A stretch of 64,000 bases of DNA from Nymphaea colorata. Its lineage: Eukaryota > Streptophyta > Magnoliopsida > Nymphaeales > Nymphaeaceae. Of this stretch, positions 34,796 to 46,576 are shown in pieces. The stretch is taken from NCBI RefSeq assembly GCF_008831285.2, contig NC_045138.2, positions 1,563,143 to 1,627,142 on the forward strand, read 5' to 3'. The stretch's first letter is position 1. Every line of letters starts with the position of its first letter. The notes under the pieces were generated by a model. That model saw only the letters and a list, made by a program, of their open reading frames with translations, did no database searches and was not told the DNA's origin. A program made the position numbers and the translations under genes.

Positions 34796-37028
34796 GCTGC
34801 CCTTCTTTGCTACGAAGTAGGTCTATGTCGTGCTTAATGGCAAAGATAAGCATCAAATTTTGAAAGCAAAACATCCCTTACCCAAGTGGTCTGGTAGGTA
34901 CCACATTATATGCTTGATCTCAATGCTAGAAAAAAGAGTAGCGATCGAGGGGAGAGAACAATAGGAGAAGATTTAATTAATTAAGTCAAAATTAAGTAAC
35001 ATGTGATTGGAAACCAGCTTGTATTGAAAAGCACATAATCATCTGCCAAAGACCAGACATTGTGGTGGTCAAGGAGCCTACTCCAGGTCATCTAAGCTCA
35101 ATGGACTCAGCTCAAACAAGACTTGTTAAGTGATCAAGTTTGGGAAATTTGTCTGAAATTGACTGATACAAAGGGATTTAACATTCCTATTAAGAAGGTC
35201 AAGCCCAGGGATGTCAATATATCGAATTTGAATTGGATGTATATTTTTCCATATTTGATTTATTGGGTATTGACCTGTTCAAATTTTAAGACGAATATTC
35301 TACTATATCATAATCCAATTTTTAAATTCATAATCCGAGTCCGATTCAAAACCCACTTTTATTTTTCCCATCCAAATCCAAATCCGACTTTTAAATTTGC
35401 AAATTAAAAATTAACTTTCAAAATGTATGGATAATGGATATAAGATATTTGTTTGAAACTGAATCCAGATCCAGATCTAAGCCTGATTGGATATTTTTTA
35501 AAGTTGTATCCACATCCAATCAATTTTTTTCTTACATCTGAATTTGATATGATTCATTAATCATATGTTAATTCTTTTTCACTATATCAAGGTTATTTGA
35601 AAACGGTTGTCCAAATTTGATTGATTCACATCCCCATTCCAGATAGACTTCCTTTTTGAACTTATGTTCTAAAAATTAAAGTAAAAGAAGTATCCCCTTT
35701 TTATGAATAGCAAGTCAAGGCGAGCAATTTTCAGTCTCAATGGTGTAGCATAGCTAGTCTGGTGAGAGCCTGTCTCTGTACATTTCACGTAGGAACTGCT
35801 CTTCTAAGTCCACTCTTGTCCTGAAATAGTAGGCGAGGAGAAGGGGGGGAGCTTCGATCCTTCGGTTGCTTCTGCCTTCAGATGCACTTTCCAACCTACT
35901 CTATACCCGTCTACGTTGCCGGTTGTCATGTTCAATCGACAGTTTAGTGGCGCACAAGGATACGCCATCTTGATTGTGCCAAAGTAAGAACTTCTCAATG
36001 GGATTTGAGGTAGCAAGCAGTGGTGGAGCCACTTGCTAGCTGGTGTGGGCAATTGCCTACATCAGCCGAACAAAACTTTTATTATAGCATCTCAAGATCA
36101 CATTGTCATGACTCAAAAATTACATGCTATGCCCACATGGGCCCTGAGACCACCTTAATTTTTTTTAATTTACATGTAAATTTTAGAAAATTTATTTTGT
36201 CTTACATAAAAATTTTAAAAAATGATATTTCAGCCTCTATCAAAATTTAAAAACTTTAATTTGGCCCCTGTGACACATTTAAGAGATTGCAATCATCTTA
36301 TTTCATTTAATTTCCCCTATGGTGGTATGAAATGTCAAATCCATTTTGTCTTAAGCTAATTAGTTCCACATTATAATTTAGTTAGTTGGTTAAGGTTCAT
36401 AATAAAACATTTTCCATGATATTTTCTTATGAAAATATCATTAAAAATGCATCTAGAATTGAAGCTGAGAAACAGTCTTTCAAACATATTTTCATGTTCA
36501 AATTCAAGAAACAAGGGTTTGTTTAGTTTAAGTCAACGGCATCGAAAGAAGAACTAGATCGTGGCTAAATCATTTGTAGGACAGCAGACCCCTCAACATG
36601 CTTGGGCCAATATCAATATCAGGGCCCCAACCAATAGTCCCATTAGACCCAGGGTGGAGCGAAGCCTAGGCATTGGGTAGGGTACCCGGTACCCGGCCTG
36701 ACTCGGGCTCGAAAAAAAGGCATCGGGTCGGCCCTACTAAGCCTAGTTTGACTCAATAAATTTTTTTAATATTAATTATATTGATTTTCACTTATAATAT
36801 TTTATTACAATTAATTATATTTTATATGATATTTTATATTAAAAAAAGTATATATTTTAATTTAATCGGTCTGTGTTCGGGTTTTGTGTGTCGGGTTGGG
36901 CTCGGGTAGCTCTCTCATAGTACATTCATAACGTCCTGCATAATCTGCCTAAGGTGCTAGTGGATTGGATTTTTTTCCAACTAGTGACACAAATCCCTAT
37001 CTTTAGGTATCGCTAGCGATGTCCACCC
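34796..37028. other. Unassigned TE-derived sequence after L4
   Basis: Copy B counterpart of 13500-15809, with percent-level substitutions and several short deletions (for example near 35400 and 36135). No gene is recognised other than the ORF scrap at 35804-36052. Confidence 0.55.
35804..36052 (-). pseudogene. Unidentified ORF fragment (copy B)
   Basis: Duplicate of 14552-14818. The frame agrees for about 70 residues and then an extra G shifts it. Its N-terminal end derives from a MITE terminus. No family recognised. Confidence 0.22.
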
Positions 37029-37359
37029 GGAGATATAATCTAACGTTTGATTCATATGCAGATTTGACTGGTTGGATTCCATAAGAAAATTCAGATCTAA
37101 TTAGGAAAACTGGATGCAAGTTTGTTATCGTATTTCATACCCAATTTCAGTGGACAACTGAATCAGACTACCTGGAAAAAATTGGATATATTTGTAATCC
37201 CAAATCTGAATCTGAACTCTGATACTAATAAACAACACCAGATTACTCAATTATGCTGATGTTATATCCGATCCAAATCTAATTAGTTGACGTCCAATGA
37301 TTCTATTTCTTTATATTAGAAGTTCTCTGCATTTACTAAAAAAAATAAAAGACATTTGA

Positions 37360-37683
37360 ATGCCGCAAAATCAGCCACGGTTCATTTCCGTGGCGAACAA
37401 GCGAGTGGCCCCCACCATTTGAGAGATAAAAGGGAGCAAAGTTTTTCAATAGATATTCACCCACGCGCATATTTGAGCCCATAGAGAGAGAAAGAGAATC
37501 AATCCATCATTGATCGAGAGAAAGAGAGGGACAGAGGGAGGGCTTTGCTTGAACCAAGGAGTTCACAGACTTCATTTTCACGCTTCTTCTCTTCTCTTCT
37601 ATTGTTCACAGCTCTCGATTGCAGGTTTCTTCTTCTCGAGTTCTCCTCTCTTCTTCGATCACAAAGGGAACTCCACGGGTGAG
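37360..37683 (+). promoter_or_regulatory. Promoter-like block with CT-rich leader (copy B)
   Basis: Identical to 16140-16463: GCC/GTGG dyad, TATA-like GATAAAAGG, CT-rich leader and a GTGAGG donor. It lies 1.8 kb upstream of the RLCK-V inverted repeat of copy B. Complete identity of a block with no coding sequence is notable when the rest of the duplication has diverged. Confidence 0.45.
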
Positions 37684-39508
37684 GGATGATATATTGGTTC
37701 CATCTAATGAGCTAGAGATTGAGCATAAGGTCTAGCTGGTTGAAGGAGGTTTAGAGTCCAATATTTGGAGTGTACCTTTTGGGCTCAATATGATGTTATA
37801 CCTAGTGCCAGGTCGTCAGACCAAAAAAAAAAAAGGAAAAGGTTTGGAAAATCTATAAAATAGACATCCGCAATCTATGATGGAGTCGATATCTGGATGC
37901 AAGTAAAACTTTTGGGGATAATACAGATAAGACTGTCAATGACGTCATGTTAACAATATAAGCTCAAGTTTGAATATGATGTAAAGGAGGCTTTAGTCTA
38001 ATGTCTAAAGAATAGTTATCACAAATTATATATTGTATTCATTTCCAACTCTTTGGTTACTCCTTCTGGTTATCTGTATGTTAGCTAGGTTTTTCACTAG
38101 ATAGTTATTTGAGAAACTACTTGTTTAGGTAGTCTAGTCACTAATCTAGGGTTATGACTACCACTACAACAGCTAAAAGTAATTTCCTTTCACTTTTCCA
38201 AAAGTTTTTTTCTTTTTAAATTTAGTGACATTTTAATCTTCTATCGTCTATTCTAATTTCTAAGTATTGACAGGAGATCTTTCCAACAGCTATTATAAAG
38301 GATGAATGAACCCTTTTAACATCATCATGGATTAGAGGAAGCCTACTCCATGATGATGACATGGGCATGACTCAAGCCCACGTCCCAATGCTGATCATGT
38401 GTTTCTATGTACATTATTATTATTATTATTTAAAATGAACTGTCACATCCACAATATCCTAAAATATCATCAAGTGGCATCTTTTATGGATATAATTATG
38501 TTTCAAAATCTCACATTTTCTTAGAAATAATACAGCAATAGAGGCAATATTTTCTCTTTGGCATAATATAATTTATTGAAAAATACAACCTAAAAAGGAA
38601 AGGCATCTTCACCCCAAGGTGCAGTGACAGAGATCGCAAGGATATATAGAGGCTCAAGTAATTGCTTTGACCAATCCAAGGACATTGGGAGAGAGAGAGA
38701 GAGATACCTCATACCGTTTTCTATCATTTCTCTTATTCTTCTTTTATATGAATACTTTTTCTGTGGTTCTTTCATGCCACTCGTCTTGTTTTTTCCCTTT
38801 AGGTTGTGTTTGATCTTGGCGATACACGCTTGGGACACGACGAGGAGATTACCGAGCGGGACACGTCCAACAACGGGGTGACATGAGGTGGCTGGACGCG
38901 GATCCGAATTTGTGAATGTGGGATGGCCCCTCCAATATTGAAAACCCAACCCGGGGTGAGAACGCACAGGTTGGGTATTGGATCATCTTTGGGCGATCTG
39001 GGGCAGAACCCGGATCCATTTTTTGTGTATCGGTCGATTAAACCAGGTCTACTAAAAACCAGGCGAGTTTTTTTGAGCAGATTCGGTTCGACATGCCAGA
39101 CTCGGTTGTCGAACTGAGTCAGTGGGCAGACAGCTTGCACACGTGAGGCCGCCTGCATCCCTCTTCCTCTCCCGCTCCTTCAAAAACCAGCGACGTGAAG
39201 GAGCTTGGGCCTTTCAATCGAAATTTTACCTATTAATAGGGTATTTTTGTCTTTAATTTGAAACAACAAACTGTCTGGGCCTGACAGTATATATATATAC
39301 ACTGTATTATCCCACCAGTTTGGCCTTGCCCTTTTTCTAGTGATACATTATCGTAGGGCCTACGAAACCTCATGTCGGGTGCATTTACATGTATAGCTAG
39401 CTTTAAATGAGATGAAATTTTGACGCAGTACTATGTTTATAAAACTCTGGTTAAAATCATTTTCTAACATGTCAATGGAGAAGCTGTCCTGTAACCATAT
39501 GATGAAGA
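37684..39508. other. No gene seen; spacer identical to copy A
   Basis: Counterpart of 16464-18288, differing only by one A in the run at 37823-37834. See that entry for content. Confidence 0.55.
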
Positions 39509-39940
39509 TCTGATACTTCGGGTAAACCTGTCATTGGAGAAGCTGTCCTGTAACCAAGTGATGAAGATGGGTTATGGACATGCCCCGAGCTTCCATCATC
39601 ACCTGACTGTGAACTGCCAGCTCTCTCCCGCTGATAAACTGAACTGCACTGACTGAGATTATCGGCATCACTTGATCTGCCCCTGCCCAAATGCACTGAC
39701 ATCTTCTCTGAGTCATTTGTGCTAGACTGATCATGCAAATTGAAGGCAACACCATCATGATTTCGGAAAGCTGTATTCAGATTATGAGCAGCCACTCTGT
39801 CAACTTTTATCTCCTTGGATACACTGGGGATTTGAGATAGTGGGAATTTATCCAGTGTTCTTGTGGCTTTCTTTTGAGAGGCCAACCACATAGCCAAAAT
39901 AGACAAAGCCAATGCTATGAATATCCCAACTGAGATACAG
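39509..39940 (-). pseudogene. RLCK-V kinase fragment, minus arm (copy B)
   Basis: Duplicate of 18289-18720 with about two substitutions (DVS to EVS at the end; one in the NISQ/NLSQ codon). The membrane segment and the serine-rich juxtamembrane part are open. The kinase domain is absent. The text LPEVS at its end is the canonical form of the family, so copy B is slightly closer to the source gene at that position. Confidence 0.85.
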
Positions 39941-40041
39941 ATCACGACCCATAATTTGAGACCAAAGAGAGCTGTCTCTTACAAGACAATCCGAGATGCG
40001 ACTCTTAAGTCTGTCTCTGTTAGTCTGTTAGTCTCTGAAAG

Positions 40042-40470
40042 CTGTATCTCTGTTGGGATATTCATAGTATCGGCTTTGTCTATTTTGGCATTGTGGTTGG
40101 CCTCTCAAAAGAAATCCAAAAGAACACTGGATAAATTCCCTCTCTCTCAAATCCCCAGTGTTTCCAAGGAGATAAAAGTTGACAGAGTGGCTGCTCATAA
40201 TCTGAATACAGCTTTCCGAAATCATGTTGGTGTTGCCTTCAATTTGCATGATCAGTCTAGCACAAATGACTCAGAGAAGATGTCAGTGCATTTGGGCAGG
40301 AGCAGATCAAGTGATGCCGATAATCTCAGTCAGTGCAGTTCATCAGCTGGAGAGAGCTGGCAGTTCACAGTCAGGTGATGATGGAAGCTCGGGGCATGTC
40401 CATAGTCCATCTTCATCACATAGTGACAGGACAGCTTCTCCATTGACAGGCTTACCCGAAGTATCACATC
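40042..40470 (+). pseudogene. RLCK-V kinase fragment, plus arm (copy B)
   Basis: Duplicate of 18822-19250. It shares the frameshift after SQCSS, so that lesion predates the duplication. A few substitutions differ (GAT to GTT near 40226; AAA to AAT near 40266; TGGTTA to TAGTGA near 40423). Together with 39509-39940 it forms the second hairpin-capable inverted repeat. Confidence 0.85.
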
Positions 40471-40568
40471 ACATGGTTTAAATTTTTCTTACATATTTTG
40501 TTTTTTGGTGGTTATTCTATAATAATTCCATGATTGGGAAATGAACCTTTTAAAATACACTAACTAAA

Positions 40569-40812
40569 GATCCCTGATGATCTCATGGAATGTTGTTTTG
40601 GATCTGGGCATGCATTTTAACATATTGGATCTCTAACTAAAGAACGCCATTCAAACAGACTCCACACCTGGTTTCACCTTTATATCATCAAAAGAATCAG
40701 ACTAACCTATGGTCAATTCATGAAACGGTTATTACAATATTATGCATGGATTTGTTTGAATCTGTGTTCTACTAGCCATTTTGCCATCTGACTAATTGGA
40801 CATTGGTGAAAC
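40569..40812 (+). repeat. Dispersed ~250-bp repeat (copy in B)
   Basis: Matches 19349-19592 and 858-1111, with several substitutions relative to copy A. Confidence 0.85.
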
Positions 40813-42021
40813 AAATCCAAAACCCAGCTAAGATTCACATAGAAAAATGCATAAAAACTAAACCAGGTTACTCATACGTACGTGAAAGGCTGATTATTAA
40901 TCGGACCCTGGATTTCTGAAATATCCAATCAACATAAATTTGTATTTGATATCTGAATCAATTCCTAATAGTCTATATATATTCGTATTTGGCAGTAAAT
41001 GTTGCTTTCAAATTTCCAATCACCCTAAAAACTATGGGAATTTTGTTTTTCGAGCTTATGTTTTTCTTATAATTGCAATCACACTTCATAAAACACTGCC
41101 AAAATAACCGTACAAAGTAAAAACCAGTTGAACCAAAAAAAATTCGATGGATCAATGGGTTTTTAAAGTGCTTAAAATCCTGTTTGTTTGAACAGAAATG
41201 AAATTCCAAAGACGGATTTGAGTCTAGAACCAGAGGCTGGTGAAGAAGATCAGGATGGAGACGACTCCGAACCTAAGGCTATTGACGGATCTCAAGAACG
41301 GATCTGAGATCTGCAGCTTTTCATGGATTTAAGATCAGACCCCACCCTGCAATCCGACCATAAATCCATGGTTTTTTAACACATAGCATGAATTTTAAAA
41401 AGTGATCAAGGTTGTGTTTGTTTCAACATGGATCTGAGATCCGTAACGCTCCATGGATTTAAGATCAGAACTTGATCCATAATTTTTTAACATGCAGCAT
41501 GAATTTTGAAAGCCAAGCTAATGAACTGAAGATCTCTGAAAACGTACTCATTTTTATATAGCCTTAGGTTTAAGATCTGAGACTAAACGCAACCCACATG
41601 AAATAGGCCACTGAATGTGTCATTGAAAGGGAAGTAAGTGGTTAGGGTTGGGATTTAATCTACTGATCACAATTTTTGAATTAATCAGATATTTCTTAAT
41701 TGAATCTGTGCTTGGGCTCAGAACTGGAGTTGAATTTTTGAAGCCGAACCCGAATATGTCAATGATAAGACAACAGGTTCAGATCCGCATTCACTGAGTT
41801 GTTGATCACATCGGTCATTCGAACTCTACAATTAATGAATCGGATTAGGATCCAAATCAGTTTCTCTTACCAGATCCTACTAAATGGATGTGGTTTTGGA
41901 CTGAAATAGGATCTTATCCACCCATTAAGATCCTACTCAAGAAGTAATAATGTTTTTTGCTAAAAATGCTACAATTCATTTACGAAAAAGGTCTGAAGCC
42001 CTGATCCCCTTTCCCTTGTCA
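40813..42021. other. No gene seen
   Basis: Counterpart of 19593-20816; no coding or RNA signal recognised. Confidence 0.5.
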
Positions 42022-42145
42022 ATATGGTCAGTAGCAGAGATGGGTGCAGGCTGGTGTAAGTAATTGCCAACGCCAACCAACACATATGGTCAGTAGCGGA
42101 GCTGGGTGCAGGCTGGTGTAACTAATTGCCAACGCCAACCAACAC
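42022..42145 (+). repeat. 62-bp tandem repeat, two units
   Basis: Units start at 42022 and 42084. Copy A has three units. The last unit carries the GTAACTAATT variant that is also last in A, so the middle unit is the one gained or lost. Confidence 0.92.
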
Positions 42146-42437
42146 AAGTTCTTGAAAAAGTTTACTACGAGGTAGTTGGATGTAATGTCCACTCTAGACT
42201 CACGTCAATGCCCCATAAGCACCAAACCTTCTAAAGTTAGTGCCCATTTAATAAAATTTTTCTGCTCGGCCACTTTATATGGTTTAAGGCCGCTTTAAGT
42301 TTGTGTGAACCCATGGTATACCCATCAATTAGAGGATTGTATTGTCATTGTTTTCTGTTGAGCTACGTAACAACCATAGAAATAAAATTGATGATCCAAC
42401 TCTTGCCAACCGCCAGCCCGACTAACTACACTACTAC

Positions 42438-42620
42438 CAGTGGCGGAGCTACTTGTAGGCTGGTGTGGGCAATTGCCCACATCAGCCAAACAAAAATCTT
42501 ATTATAGCGTATCAAGATCACATTGTCATGACTCACAAATTACATGTTATGCGGACACCAAACTTGTGTTGCCAACTCAAGTGTCCCTTAGCGAAAAAAT
42601 TCTGGCTCTGCTGCTGACTG
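42438..42620 (+). mobile_element. hAT-like MITE (copy B)
   Basis: Left end CAGTGGCGGAGCTAC is canonical; right end CTGGCTCTGCTGCTGACTG is diverged. Same insertion as 21296-21478, so it predates the duplication. Confidence 0.62.
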
Positions 42621-43012
42621 CAACATATTTGATCTTCAAAGTTCACAAAGGTTATCCACACCAAAAACATAAGCCGTCAAACAATCTTAGTTTGTGATAT
42701 CATATTCATTGTTCGCGACAAAGTTTCAACCTTTTTCTAGCAAATAAACTGGTACGGATCTGCCTAACTCCAACCGAAAAAATAAAATTAAATTAAGAAT
42801 GTCAATGTTGATATGCCACCAAGAATAGATCCAAGAAGTCTAAATTAAGTTTTTTTAGGACATTTTGTCAATATTGATCTAAAATTTTCTTAGACCAAGA
42901 AAGAGGAAGTTTGTTCAAATAAAAATATTTCAAAAAGAAAAGAGAAAAAAGTATTATTCTACCAGCTGCTTTTGAGATTTTTTTAACGTATCTGAAAGCG
43001 TGTGGAATTGGG

Positions 43013-43139
43013 TAAGTTAAACTTTTACGTGCCGTCTCTTGTTTAGACCCAGCTAATCGATCGACCTCCTTTTTTTTATTTTCAAAGGATCAAATTATGA
43101 AAGAAGACAGTGATTTAACTTCCATTCAGCTGCCGGCTT

Positions 43140-43202
<63 letters not shown>

Positions 43203-43225
43203 CAATTGGCAACATCTAATCACCT
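43013..43225. repeat. Segment present only in copy B, with (TA)29
   Basis: Between AATTGGG and CACCTGGCGGATTC, copy B carries about 210 bp that A lacks. It includes a TA microsatellite at 43144-43201. Copy A has only GTATTCATCCACCGG at that place. No terminal repeats or target duplication were recognised, so whether it is a gain or a loss cannot be decided here. Confidence 0.75.
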
Positions 43226-43729
43226 GGCGGATTCAAACTTTTGTATATATACATATCTCCATATAGAGGTCTGGCAATTGAGAATTGTAAATGATAAGAA
43301 TTGGTAAGAAGGCTTTTGTCATTTTTTGTTGTACTGGATCAGCTTTAGACCGGACGGCCGGTTCATGCGGTGCACGTCCAGCCGTTCCCATTGAATGGAA
43401 TATATGATTACCACTAGATCTGTCCTTTTATCGTGAATGAACACCATTTGGTTGGTGGATTGCTGGTCTTAACTTCTATGAGACCCAAAAGTGATTAATT
43501 AAGTATGAGAAGTTGATGTGTTGAGCAATGAAGAGTTTCATATTCTCAAGCTTCCATAATGTCATGCTGCCCACATCAATGTGGTACTGTTGAAAATGAG
43601 GAGGAGAAGATGGTTGGTTGAACAACAAAGCAGACTCAGAAAGTGGATTAGCTATTGCACCAGCTTTCCTTTTCAAAGCACTCTAGTCAATGCATAATAT
43701 TTTTTTTGCGAGAATATTTTGGATAATGC

Positions 43730-43842
43730 CAGAGGCAGAGCCATATGATGATTGGTGTGGGCAGTTGCCCACACTAATCTCTTTAAAATTTAATTATATC
43801 TTAAATGGGCATTTCCAATCAATTTTTCTGGCTCCGCCACTA
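43730..43842 (+). mobile_element. Short hAT-like MITE (copy B)
   Basis: Duplicate of 22227-22338. The right end GCTCCGCCACTA is intact; the left end is mutated to CAGAGGCAGAGC. Confidence 0.7.
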
Positions 43843-44050
43843 GAGAAAGGTATGCCGTGGCCAGAAACAGACTGGTATCGAGCAGCTCAGCAATTGACTT
43901 GGTTCAGTTTGCTGTGAGCTTGGTCATGGTCAGCAAAACTATGCTGAAGCAGTTTTCTGTAGTCAAACAGAGTTGAGTTCAAATAAGTCAAGTTCTTACA
44001 ACTTGAACTAAACTCATTAAAATTTCAAGTTATCAAGTTGTGTTTTTTCA

Positions 44051-46460
44051 TTGGTTCATTGTCTAACTAATTTTTAGTCGGTTCATTTTCTGACTGTTCC
44101 TTATACTATTCCTGCTCAGTTGGTTCATTTCTAAACTGACCTCCAATCAGTTCATTACCAGTCTGACCTCCAGTCGGTTCATTACCAGATTGTTCCTCTG
44201 AGTAAATCAGATCATCTAGTGTATCATTTTGATATTCCATTGGATCAAAATCTTTATTATTGAGTTTTTTTATAAACTCTACATCTCTTTCTATAAGTCC
44301 CGTAGATGAATGATACAATTTGTGACTCTTGGATCCTTTAGGATATCCAACAAATATACATCTCACTGATCTGTTATCTAGTTTATCTAGTTTTGGATCT
44401 AGAATTTTTATGTGTGCTATAGATCCCTATCTCCTTAAATTTCTCAGATCTAGTTTTACACCAGTCCATCTTTCATAAGGAGTAGTTGGGACTGCTTTGC
44501 AGGACACTCAGTTTATTGTATACATAGCTGTTAACGCAGCTTCTCCCCAAAAAACTTTTGGTAAATGTGCTCCTGCCAACATGGATCTCACCATGTTCAA
44601 GAGGGTTCTGTTACACCTCTCAGTCACACCATTTTGTTGTGGTGTCCTAAGAATTTTCTTTTGCTTATTAATTCCAAGGTCTTTGCAGTATTCGGAGAAT
44701 TCACTAAAAGTGTATTCTCCTCCTCGATTAGACCCTTACAATTTTGATGTTTCTTCCAAGTTGCCTCTCAACTTCAGATTTGTATTCCTTGAATTTCTCA
44801 AATGCTTCTGATTTATGTCTAATTAAGTATATGTAACCAAATCTTGAGAAGTCGTCAATAAACGTGATGAAGTATAACTTGCCACCATGAGTTTGGATTC
44901 TGAAAGGTCCGCAGATACCACTATGAATTATCTCCAATAATTCAATGGCCCGAATTACTTCAAACGAAAATGGTTTTCTTGTCATTTTTTCGTATACACA
45001 TTACTTGCATTTTGTAAAATCATTTATATTTATGTCAGGTATTAAACCTTATTGTGCTAGAGTCCGCATCTTTTTTATGCTTATATGGCTTAATCTTTTA
45101 TGCCATAAGTTTGTGTTTACACTCATTGCACAATCAAAATAAGCAGAACTGAAAGCTTCATTCATATAATTCAGTTTGAACATACCATGTTCTTTTAAAA
45201 ATTTTCCACCAAACATGAACATTCAATGTTTTCCCACTGTTACTTTTCCTGAAATAAAACGTACTTCAAAACTTTTCCTAGTCAGTGCTGGAATAGACAC
45301 TAGATTCCTCCTCATGGAAGGGACATACAAAACCTCGTTAAGTACAACACTTGTACCCTCAACATTTAGATGATATGCCCCAATTCTCATGACATCACAA
45401 TATGAGTTGTTTCCCATATAGACCTTGTGGGTTCCTGGACTCAGATTTTCCATGTGGATCACTCTTTTTTTTTGTCTTTGCAATGTGATGAATAGCTCCC
45501 GAATCAACCCACCATCCAGTTAGATCTCCATATGCAAACAGACATTCTGACACGACACAGATGACTTCTCTATCAGAGTCCCCTTGAGGCTTCCTTTTGT
45601 TGTAGTTGCCTTGACCATTGTTGTCTTTCATATTTGAGAATTTTGTCCTGTAGTTTTTCCTTATATGTTCAAGCTTTTCGCATCTGGAGCATTTCACTAC
45701 AGTTCCTTGAAATTTCTTAGTACCTGCAAAATTGCCCTTGAACTTGCCATCATTTCAATTTTTAAATTGTTTTGGTTTTAAAGGCACATGACTACTAGCA
45801 GGTTTTTCCTGGACTGTCATCAATTCTATTCTATTTCTCTTGGTCAGACGTTGTTGCTATAGAGCTAACTGTATAGGAAGTTTTTCTAAAGTAAGATTAT
45901 CAAATTGGACACTGAAGACAGTAACTGCCACATCTCAAGAATGAGGTAGGCTATTCAGGATTGTGCTGATCTGCATATTGTCAGATATGACATTCCCCAC
46001 CACGGCTAAATCTTTAGCCATGACCAACATTTTATTAACATGGTCCATTACGTTGTCTGACTCTTTCATCCTATAGAAATTATACTGTTCTAACAGTAAT
46101 TGTACGTGCATCGCGGTCATAGTATTGTATTTGGAAGAAATAGTATCAAAACATTTCCCTGGTAGTTGGACAATCCTCAAATACTCTGATCTGATCATCT
46201 TTCATGAAGGCTAACATGATGGTTTTAGCCATTAGATCATCAGTGGTAAAGGACTCATATGCCCTTTTTTCTTCATTTGGAGGTTTGTCTCTTAAAGTAT
46301 GAAAAGACTGGTTGATCACATAAATGAGTCTTTCCAAAGTCAATGTCATCATTATCCTACGCTTTCATGCATGGAAATTTGTCCCATTCAGCTTTTCAGT
46401 CTTAGCTAATTCAAAGGCTCCCACTCTTGATGTCATTTCTTTTTCGGACGTTGATCTCTT
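44051..46460 (-). pseudogene. Ty1/Copia gag, protease and integrase half (inverted)
   Basis: Minus strand, in order from 46460 downward. Gag with a UBN2-like part (YRMKESDNVMDHVNKMLV near 46075-46020). A zinc knuckle near 45697-45650 (CSRCEKLEHIRKNY, last Cys lost). Protease with WWVDSGA near 45515. Protease to integrase (VLYVPSMRRNLVS near 45330). Integrase core (FITFIDDFSRFGYIYLI near 44870). Integrase C-terminal part (RCIFVGYPKGSKSHKLYH near 44360). A stretch of ~9-residue repeats (SGNEPTGGQ-like, 44100-44200) precedes the break at 44051. Stops and frameshifts separate the parts. The RT half of the same element lies on the opposite strand from 46577. Confidence 0.9.
44060..44200 (-). repeat. 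~27-bp coding minisatellite between integrase and RT
   Basis: GGTTCATTACCAGTCTGACC-like units recur four to five times, giving SGNEPTGGQ / TGNELIGGQ / FRNEPTE on the minus strand. This is the hinge region that varies in Copia elements. It lies exactly at the rearrangement breakpoint. Confidence 0.75.
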
Positions 46461-46473
46461 GGCTCTGATACCA
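46461..46473 (-). other. Copia primer-binding site
   Basis: On the minus strand this reads TGGTATCAGAGCC, complementary to the 3' end of initiator tRNA-Met, the usual Copia primer. It lies one base inside the LTR end (CAACA at 46475-46479 on the complement). It fixes the orientation of this half element as minus. Confidence 0.92.
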
Positions 46474-46474
46474 C

Positions 46475-46576
46475 TGTTGGAGCAAACCATGTAGCAGCGG
46501 AAGATGCACGTCTGGAGGTTGCACGTCGTCTCCTTTCATTAGGTGTTCCCCACAACCAAGTGCAGCAGTCACGAAC
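46475..46576 (-). mobile_element. Inner 102 bp of Copia 5' LTR
   Basis: Reverse-complement match to 48566-48667, the last 102 bp of the 3' LTR, with a few substitutions. The outer ~270 bp of the 5' LTR is missing. At 46577 the sequence switches abruptly to plus-strand RT-side sequence. Confidence 0.9.

Larger units (their letters stand above)
30393..44050 (+). repeat. Large segmental duplication, copy B (13.7 kb)
   Basis: Collinear with 9894-22623. The left end abuts the LTR-like TGTTGAAGC end; the right end abuts the inverted Copia element at 44051. Relative to A it retains ~880 bp of LTR (33094-33974), has a ~210-bp TA-containing segment (43013-43225) and a ~165-bp segment (43524-43690), and has one unit fewer of the 62-bp repeat. 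Confidence 0.92.
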
